Source: Paenibacillus arenilitoris
GTDB taxonomy: Bacteria > Bacillota > Bacilli > Paenibacillales > Paenibacillaceae
Direction: 5' to 3'
Length of the DNA stretch: 46,930 bases
NCBI RefSeq assembly: GCF_014705655.1
Contig: NZ_JACXIY010000049.1
Span: 1 to 46,930 of the forward strand
The translations under genes were made by a program, and so were the position numbers. Below the pieces are notes generated by a model. The model was given only the letters and a program-made list of their open reading frames with translations, was not told the origin of the DNA and ran no database searches. This document shows, one piece after another, positions 42,569-46,930 of this stretch; within the stretch, counting starts at the first letter, position 1; each line of letters begins with the position of its first letter.

Positions 42569-42982
42569 TTACAGTCTGCGGCTCTTAGGACGCAGCGCCC
42601 ACGAGGCGATATTCAGTGCGGCATACGAAAGCGGAAGGATAATCGAGAACCCGCTATCGTTAGCAAGCGCATGAGAGAAAGCCGCACCCGTCATGAGGAA
42701 GAAGATGCCGGCGTGAGCCCATTCTTTCAGCCGGGGAAAACCCGGCACGACGAGAGCGACGGCTCCAAGCACTTTCCATATCCCGAGAATCGTCATGACG
42801 TATAAGGGATAACCCAAATTCGTTACCAACTCGATATTTCCCCCCAATTGCATCAGCTGCCCGATCCCGCTTAACGTAATAGCTGCTGCGAGCAATAATG
42901 TGACCGTCCAATAAGCAATCCCTTTACCTTGGGACTCGGTTTCAGCTTTCGCGGAAATTCCCGCACCGATCATCTTGCTCAT
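42569..42982 (-). CDS. DoxX-like membrane protein
   Basis: A 137-residue protein with four hydrophobic helices (TVTLLLAAAITLSGIGQLMQ; YVMTILGIWKVLGAVALVVP; AHAGIFFLMTGAAFSHAL; LSYAALNIASWAL), typical of the DoxX-like family PF13564. Members are linked to redox or thiol stress, but no reaction is established. Its promoter at 43081-43110 is close to the SigmaA consensus and carries two identical-type operators, so it is tightly regulated by a factor encoded elsewhere. Confidence 0.85.
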   Translation of the reverse strand: MSKMIGAGISAKAETESQGKGIAYWTVTLLLAAAITLSGIGQLMQLGGNIELVTNLGYPLYVMTILGIWKVLGAVALVVPGFPRLKEWAHAGIFFLMTGAAFSHALANDSGFSIILPLSYAALNIASWALRPKSRRL

Positions 42983-43058
42983 TTGTTTTCCTCCTCATCA
43001 TGGTTTGATGCGAAACTTATTTACATGCCGAACTTTCCGTATGACTCGCTTATAATTG

Positions 43059-43110
43059 GACACCATTTGGTGTCGATTTGATTATAGGACACCGTTTGGT
43101 GTCTTGTCAA
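43059..43110 (-). promoter_or_regulatory. Consensus promoter with doubled 16-bp operator for the doxX-like gene
   Basis: On the minus strand perfect TTGACA (43110-43105) and TATAAT (43086-43081) are 18 bp apart. The palindrome gacacc-nnnn-ggtgtc occurs twice: at 43088-43103, filling the spacer, and at 43059-43074, over the predicted start. Centres are 29 bp apart. A strong promoter blocked by a dimeric repressor on both sites is the obvious reading; an ArsR-family factor is my guess. Confidence 0.8.
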
Positions 43111-43188
43111 TGATATCTTTCAACACGACCGATTAATAAAAACCGGCAGCATAGGTTCCAATGAAGTCACCTTACTTTTGCCACGCAG

Positions 43189-43218
43189 AAAAAAAGGGGC
43201 CCGCATCTCTGCGGGCCC
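43189..43218 (-). terminator. Strong terminator downstream of a lost gene
   Basis: gggcccgc (43197-43204) pairs with gcgggccc (43211-43218) around a 6-base loop, followed on the minus strand by seven T. The P450 gene already has its own terminator at 43351-43376, so this one probably served the remnant at 43227-43346. Confidence 0.85.
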
Positions 43219-43226
43219 TTCATCGT

Positions 43227-43346
43227 TTAAAATCGCCTTAAATTCGACATAGCCAGACTTCTCACCCGAACGGGACCTAAGAGGCCGCTCGGTTCCTGCT
43301 GCGCAAAGGCCGATAAGAAATCGCGCTGATCCTTCGCGAGCGTATT
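43227..43346 (-). pseudogene. C-terminal remnant of an unidentified gene
   Basis: One minus-strand frame stays open for about 38 codons (LAKDQRDFLSAFAQQEPSGL, then LGPVRVRSLAMSNLRRF and TAA at 43227-43229) directly in front of a strong terminator, with no start or ribosome site. The pattern FL..F...EP..LL.PV....L....NLR is reminiscent of the C-terminal end of AbiEii-type nucleotidyltransferase toxins, but shortened. I hold that link loosely. Confidence 0.4.
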
Positions 43347-43350
43347 ACGC

Positions 43351-43376
43351 AAAAAAGGGGAGGCGGCTCCCCCCTT
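43351..43376 (-). terminator. Terminator of the cytochrome P450 gene
   Basis: ggggag (43357-43362) pairs with ctcccc (43367-43372) around a 4-base loop, and six T follow on the minus strand. It lies 35 bp past the P450 stop. Confidence 0.85.
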
Positions 43377-43410
43377 CTAAGTCTCGCAACCTATTAGCAA
43401 ATCGAACGCG

Positions 43411-44637
43411 TTAACCGCTATGTTTAAGTACAACAGGCAAACTTGTTAAGGACATACCTGCAATCGATTCGGTTATATGTTTCCCTACGTCGAACCCCTT
43501 CGCCTGATCCATGTCGGCGAACCTTTTTACAAACGAGGCTATAGCCATATTTGCTTCCATCCGAGCGAGCGGTGCTCCCAAACAGAAATGCGGACCGGCA
43601 CCGAATGCCAGATGGCGTTGATTGCCCGGGCGATGGATATCGAATACTTCGGCGTTCGGAAATTGGGATTCGTCCCGATTCGCAGCGCCGATCCATGCCA
43701 CGATCGCTTGCCCCTCCTTCATCTGAGGCCCGAAAACATTCGTATCTTGCGCTACCCTTCGATCCATCGAAGCGGGAAAACGGAAACGCAGCACTTCCTC
43801 GACCAGCTTAGGAACCAAGGTCAAGTCGCTCCTAAGTTCTTGATAGACATTTGGCTGGTCGTACAGCATGGAATAAAAAATATTGGAAAGAAGAGTGGTC
43901 GTCGTCTCGTTGCCCGCGCCAAGCAGGCCGATGGCCGACATCACCACTTCTTCATCCGTTAATCGTTCGCCATCCAGTTCGGCCTTAGTCAAGTCGGATA
44001 GGATATCATCTTCCGGGTGCTGCCGTTTCTCCAGGACAATAGGATACAAGTATTCCACGAACGCCTTCATGGCGATTCCCTTACGCATGTCGATGTCGGC
44101 GTAATCCTCCGTATTGTAAGGGAGGAACAGAATATCAGACCATCCTTTAATCAAGCGGCGATCCTTAGAAGGGACTCCTAGCAAGTCTGCGATGACGGTA
44201 ACCGGAAGCGGAATGGCCAGCTTTTGCACGATGTCTACGGTCGGGACGCCTTCCATGTCCGCTATCAACTCGTCGACGATATCCTGAATCCGCGGTTCCC
44301 ACTCTTTGAGGCTGCGGGGCGTGAAGGCTTGAGAGAGAAGAGCGCGCCGTTTTCGATGCTCCGGCGGATCCACCAAGTTGACATTGCTCCGGCTTTCCAG
44401 GCGATCGGGTATCGGAATCAAGCTTCTCTGCTTCTTGTTTGAGAACAGCTCGTGATCGAACAGCACTTGCTTCACATGGTCGTATAAAAACACGTTCCAA
44501 ACCTCTTGCTCGGCATCGAAATAGACAGGATTATTGTCCCTCATTTCCTTATACCAAGCATACGGTTCCCAGCCGGCTTCCTTGGTGTTAAGCTTCATGA
44601 TTTCGTTCAGCAGGATCATCTGACGCTTCCCATTCAT
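43411..44637 (-). CDS. Cytochrome P450 (CYP107/109-like, soluble bacterial type)
   Basis: A 408-residue soluble monooxygenase. The haem-thiolate signature is FGAGPHFCLGAPLARME with Cys352. The oxygen-activating I helix is GLLGAGNETTTTLLSN, the K helix contains ExxR (EEVLRFRFP), and NLVDPPEHRKRRALLSQAFT is the usual C-helix region. I start it at ATG 44637, eight bases behind GGAGG; the longer frame begins at a TTG inside that box. No ferredoxin or reductase is adjacent. It is divergent from a PadR regulator, its likely repressor. The substrate could be a fatty acid, a terpenoid or a xenobiotic. Confidence 0.93.
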   Translation of the reverse strand: MNGKRQMILLNEIMKLNTKEAGWEPYAWYKEMRDNNPVYFDAEQEVWNVFLYDHVKQVLFDHELFSNKKQRSLIPIPDRLESRSNVNLVDPPEHRKRRALLSQAFTPRSLKEWEPRIQDIVDELIADMEGVPTVDIVQKLAIPLPVTVIADLLGVPSKDRRLIKGWSDILFLPYNTEDYADIDMRKGIAMKAFVEYLYPIVLEKRQHPEDDILSDLTKAELDGERLTDEEVVMSAIGLLGAGNETTTTLLSNIFYSMLYDQPNVYQELRSDLTLVPKLVEEVLRFRFPASMDRRVAQDTNVFGPQMKEGQAIVAWIGAANRDESQFPNAEVFDIHRPGNQRHLAFGAGPHFCLGAPLARMEANMAIASFVKRFADMDQAKGFDVGKHITESIAGMSLTSLPVVLKHSG

Positions 44638-44770
44638 AATCGTTCCCTCCAATCCGGATTAATCTGCATGAAATAAGCGTAATTATTTTACAATCGGCCT
44701 TCCTCTCATGACGATTTTCCCAAAGAAATCAAATTTAAGCTCGAAAACCTCCTTCCTGGGCAAACCAGAA

Positions 44771-44820
44771 TTGGCTATGCAAATTTTATATGTTATTCTT
44801 ACATAGGTTAGTTTAACATA
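44771..44820 (+). promoter_or_regulatory. PadR promoter and overlapping inverted repeats
   Basis: TTGGCT (44771-44776) and TATTCT (44794-44799) are 17 bp apart and should transcribe the PadR gene. ATGT-N7-ACAT (44790-44804) covers the -10. A wider repeat, tatgtta (44789-44795) with taacata (44814-44820), spans the start. PadR-family factors bind ATGT/ACAT-type repeats, so autoregulation and control of the divergent P450 gene are plausible. Confidence 0.45.
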
Positions 44821-44883
44821 TATTATGAGTTTCCGGCATTTGGATAGCGCCGTTCACCAAACGTTCACATATAGGAGGATTCC

Positions 44884-45432
44884 ATGTACGCAGACATATT
44901 AATATTGGGACAGTTGTTGTCGGGTCCCAAGCACGGCTATGAAATCAAGAAAAACGTTCAGGATGCGCTCGGGGAATCGTTCGAAATCAATAATAATTTG
45001 TTGTATCCCGCATTGCGGCGTTTTCTGGAAATGGGGGCGATTACCAAGAAGGTCGAGAAAATGGAAGGCAAGCCTGACCGGCATGTCTACCTGATGACGA
45101 ACGCGGGGGAAGAAATCTTTAATGAGCTCATACGCGATTTTCCAAGGAAAGCGGCCGCTAATCCGATGGACTTTTTAGTACGCGTCGCTCTTCTCGACCG
45201 TTTGGAGCCCGAAGCGCAACTCGAGATTTTGCATAATCGGTTAACGGTGTTGGAGGAGGAGATCGCTCGATATCGAAAGTTTGACGACGCCCATTCGGAA
45301 AATCGATTTGCAGCGGAAGTCATTCATTTCAAAAGAATGCAAACCGAGCATGAAAGGAATTGGGTGAAAAAGCTGATGAGCATCGTCCAACCGACGGCCT
45401 CGGCTTCGGAACATGACGGGTCTTTCTTTTGA
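44884..45432 (+). CDS. PadR-family transcriptional regulator
   Basis: A 182-residue regulator. The N-terminal winged helix is LILGQLLSGPKHGYEIKKNV, NNNLLYPALRRFLEMGAITK then KPDRHVYLMTNAGEE. The C-terminal Vir_act_alpha_C-type helical dimerisation domain contains LEPEAQLEILHNRLTVLEEE. Start ATG follows AGGAGG by five bases. It is divergent from the P450 gene and most likely represses it until a small phenolic or hydrophobic ligand binds. Confidence 0.92.
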   Translation: MYADILILGQLLSGPKHGYEIKKNVQDALGESFEINNNLLYPALRRFLEMGAITKKVEKMEGKPDRHVYLMTNAGEEIFNELIRDFPRKAAANPMDFLVRVALLDRLEPEAQLEILHNRLTVLEEEIARYRKFDDAHSENRFAAEVIHFKRMQTEHERNWVKKLMSIVQPTASASEHDGSFF

Positions 45433-45744
45433 TTGACTGCTATTCCGCCATCCCTTCCGCTGTCACGGACTGGCCGACCGGAATGTGATTTCGCTCCGTC
45501 TGCTCGTTGCCAGGCGTTTTCGTTGCGGCCTTTCCGGACTGGATGGTGTCCAAGTAATGTATCTAAATACAAATGTCCAGCATTGCCGAATCTTTGATTG
45601 AAAGGGCTGACGAAGCCAACTCGACGAAGACTTTTAGCGGTAGATTCAGACGCCGTGCTCCTACGCATTCGCTCCGTCCGCTGCTTGTAATCCGTGGTTC
45701 ATAGCGATTGCTCGCTAAAGTTACGACTGCCCGTCGCATTCAAA
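45433..45744. other. Non-coding or eroded stretch after the PadR gene
   Basis: About 310 bases. The minus strand holds a short coding-like end (IQSGKAATKTPGNEQTERNH then IPVGQSVTAEGMAE and a stop near 45443) without a start, ribosome site or family I can name. The 114-codon minus frame here looks spurious. No promoter or repeat stands out. Confidence 0.3.
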
Positions 45745-45769
45745 AACGCAACCTTAATTAGGTTGCGTT
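45745..45769 (-). terminator. Terminator of the toxin-antitoxin operon
   Basis: aacgcaacct (45745-45754) pairs perfectly with aggttgcgtt (45760-45769) around a 5-base loop. On the minus strand a run of five T follows, including those closing the stem. It lies just after the toxin stop. Confidence 0.8.
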
Positions 45770-45783
45770 GATGTTTTATTTGG

Positions 45784-46098
45784 TCACAATATATTGCGCC
45801 AGTTCCGTCTTGTATATAGAATCCTCTCCACATCGACAATCTTGAAGGCTTCATCTATCGTATAGAAAACAATGTAATTTTTAACAATAAGCTTGCGATA
45901 ACCCAACATGGCAAGCCTTTCATCCTGTACATGAGGATATCTCTGAGGATGATCCTCTAAATCCAAGATAGCCTGTTCAATTGTTTGCATCATTCCGAGT
46001 GCAGTTTCTGGAGCTGCAAGCTGTGCAGAAATATACCTCACGATGTCTCGGAGATCATTCTCGGCAGGCGCTGAAATATCTATTTTATAATTGCCCAT
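45784..46098 (-). CDS. RelE/ParE-family toxin
   Basis: A 104-residue protein with the RelE/ParE fold pattern. MGNYKIDISAPAENDLRDIV opens the first strand and helix. Then come helix residues ILDLEDHPQRYPHVQDERL, the core strand YRKLIVKNYIVFYTIDEA and the terminal strand IVDVERILYTRRNWRNIL. R-x-L-I-V-x-N-Y-x-V-x-Y is a strong family mark. Its start overlaps the antitoxin end by 14 bp. ParE relatives poison gyrase and RelE relatives cut mRNA on the ribosome; the YRKLIVKNYIVFY pattern fits the ParE/RelE intermediate group, so the target is open. Confidence 0.9.
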   Translation of the reverse strand: MGNYKIDISAPAENDLRDIVRYISAQLAAPETALGMMQTIEQAILDLEDHPQRYPHVQDERLAMLGYRKLIVKNYIVFYTIDEAFKIVDVERILYTRRNWRNIL

Positions 46099-46357
46099 CC
46101 TTTATCTCCCGCTTGATATCTTGCATCACATCCTGAAATAAGCGTTTCCTTCCCTCTGTTACCGCTACCCGACCTTCGTCCAACAAACGGTATAGCTCAA
46201 GCTTACCATTCATCATCTCATAGGTTTCCATGCTCATCACAGCCAAATCACCTTGCCCGTTTTTCGTAATAAACACGGGTTCTCTGCTTTCGTGGCAGAA
46301 TTTTGAAATATCGTTATAATTGTTTCTTAAATCCGTACTGGATTTGATATTCGGCAC
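46085..46357 (-). CDS. Phd/YefM-family antitoxin
   Basis: A 90-residue antitoxin with the Phd/YefM N-terminal DNA-binding fold (IKSSTDLRNNYNDISKFCHE, EPVFITKNGQGDLAVMSMET, YEMM) and a flexible C-terminal part that would bind the toxin. The start is most likely GTG 46357, eight bases behind GGAGG; the longer frame would begin inside that box. It is the first gene of the pair and probably represses the operon together with the toxin. Confidence 0.9.
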   Translation of the reverse strand: MPNIKSSTDLRNNYNDISKFCHESREPVFITKNGQGDLAVMSMETYEMMNGKLELYRLLDEGRVAVTEGRKRLFQDVMQDIKREIKDGQL

Positions 46358-46372
46358 GAACTCCACCTCCAC

Positions 46373-46840
46373 TCAATCTAAAGATATTATATGCGAATTT
46401 CTTTAGATCAGCAACCCAGCGGTAATAACAACATGTCGTATAGGCAATGAAATCGGAAAAATCGTCAATAAAATGAATTGGTTTATAATTCATACCGGAT
46501 TGCTGCATGGCATGTTTTTGTATAAGTGTGCTATTACGATGACCAGCCGAACCATTCCGTTAAAAGGTCTTGGTCTTTTCAACATTTAACGACTTCAAAT
46601 CCAACCAAAACATATCGATAAAGAGCCCGCTTCCCCGATGCGTATTGTATCCATCATAGGAATCATAGGGTGCGTCATTGCCTTGCGGCTGACAGCATAA
46701 CTAACCAATGATTCAGCATCTAGGTTTTCAAACAATTGGTCTGCAATCCCTTATGCCACTCGCCCATTCACGTTTCTCTGACAAGTCCTTAAAGCCTTTC
46801 GCTATATAATCAAGGGTCGGTCTCCTTGAGGGGCTATACC
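46373..46840 (-). other. Eroded coding-like stretch upstream of the toxin-antitoxin genes
   Basis: No intact gene in about 470 bases. Two minus-strand pieces look once-coding: TLDYIAKGFKDLSEKREWAS and a following stop (about 46823-46735), and GNDAPYDSYDGYNTHRGSGL then FIDMFWLDLKSLNVEK to a stop (about 46690-46565), in different frames. I do not recognise the parent. The promoter of the antitoxin must also lie in the lower part; no clear box is visible. Confidence 0.3.
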
Positions 46841-46869
46841 AAAACAAGAACAAAATCACCTAACGGTGA
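46841..46869 (-). terminator. Short hairpin terminator of the gene entering from the right edge
   Basis: tcacc (46856-46860) pairs with ggtga (46865-46869); the minus strand continues TTTTGTTCTTGTTTT. The stem is short, but the T-rich tail and its place 20 bp after a stop codon support it. Confidence 0.5.
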
Positions 46870-46889
46870 CTTAACGTGCTAGCCGACGG

Positions 46890-46930
46890 TTACTCTTCCG
46901 CCGGCTCTTTCTTTCTCACCAAGTCTCCGT
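46890..46930 (-). CDS. 3' end of a gene continuing beyond the window
   Basis: The last 41 bases on the minus strand read GDLVRKKEPAEE followed by TAA (46892-46890), in front of the short hairpin terminator. Charged, unstructured C-terminal tails of this kind are common on membrane transporters, but twelve residues do not allow a call. Partial; its identity needs the neighbouring sequence. Confidence 0.4.
   Translation of the reverse strand, partial: GDLVRKKEPAEE

Noticed and set aside
45324..45668. 114-codon minus frame overlapping the PadR 3' end
   Set aside because: It runs antisense into the PadR gene and its composition is not protein-like.
1..46930. Search for mobile elements, CRISPR arrays, tRNA or rRNA genes and riboswitches
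   Set aside because: No transposase or integrase motifs, no spaced direct repeats, no tRNA-like cloverleaf and no riboswitch consensus could be seen by reading both strands.

Overview
The window looks like a chromosomal segment of a spore-former-type Firmicute close to Paenibacillus or Cohnella. The reasons are two ABC sugar importers without their own ATPase, a YesM/YesN-type two-component pair beside an LplABC-like importer, Gram-positive lipoprotein signals, A-rich Shine-Dalgarno boxes with frequent TTG and GTG starts, and SigmaA-type promoters. I see no rRNA, tRNA, CRISPR array, insertion sequence or phage gene. Nearly everything is on the minus strand, so operons read from high to low coordinates.

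1-12.2 kb is a visibly GC-rich operon for uptake and breakdown of beta-1,2-gluco-oligosaccharides. The order of transcription is solute-binding lipoprotein, two permeases, a Cys-type sulfatase, a GH3 beta-glucosidase, a large GH94 1,2-beta-oligoglucan phosphorylase, and a LacI regulator. Gene content resembles the Listeria innocua lin1839-lin1843 locus, with the sulfatase as an addition. A good SigmaA promoter at 12108-12136 is surrounded by three palindromic LacI-type operators. 12.2-12.84 kb is gene debris.

12.8-22.5 kb is a tight eight-gene operon: PQQ-type sugar dehydrogenase lipoprotein, OmpR-type regulator, sensor kinase, a second paralogous dehydrogenase, MoxR ATPase, DUF58 protein, transglutaminase-like TgpA protein, and a DUF4405 cytochrome-b-like membrane protein. 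A 9-bp direct repeat with 22-bp period lies upstream, as expected of a response-regulator site. 22.5-27.4 kb is an AraC-led operon of efflux and redox enzymes (MFS, aldo/keto reductase, NTF2-like protein, SDR) that ends in a beheaded aldo/keto reductase.

27.5-36.1 kb is a second carbohydrate cluster: GH4 enzyme, solute-binding protein, two permeases, then a YesM-like kinase and YesN-like regulator. 36.4-46.9 kb is a mosaic of small stress or detoxification units: SDR/TetR, a P460 cytochrome, an aldo/keto reductase with a MerR-type promoter, an MFS pump, a YdeI/DUF1801 protein, a DoxX protein with a doubled operator, a cytochrome P450 with a divergent PadR regulator, and a YefM/ParE-type toxin-antitoxin pair.

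The most notable features are the sulfatase inside the beta-1,2-glucan operon, the dehydrogenase/two-component/MoxR operon, several very clean operator-promoter arrangements, and at least five genes that decayed by precise internal deletions (a TetR copy, a DUF4405 copy, a YdeI protein, an aldo/keto reductase, an NTF2-like gene). Family assignments come from reading motifs by eye; no database search was run.
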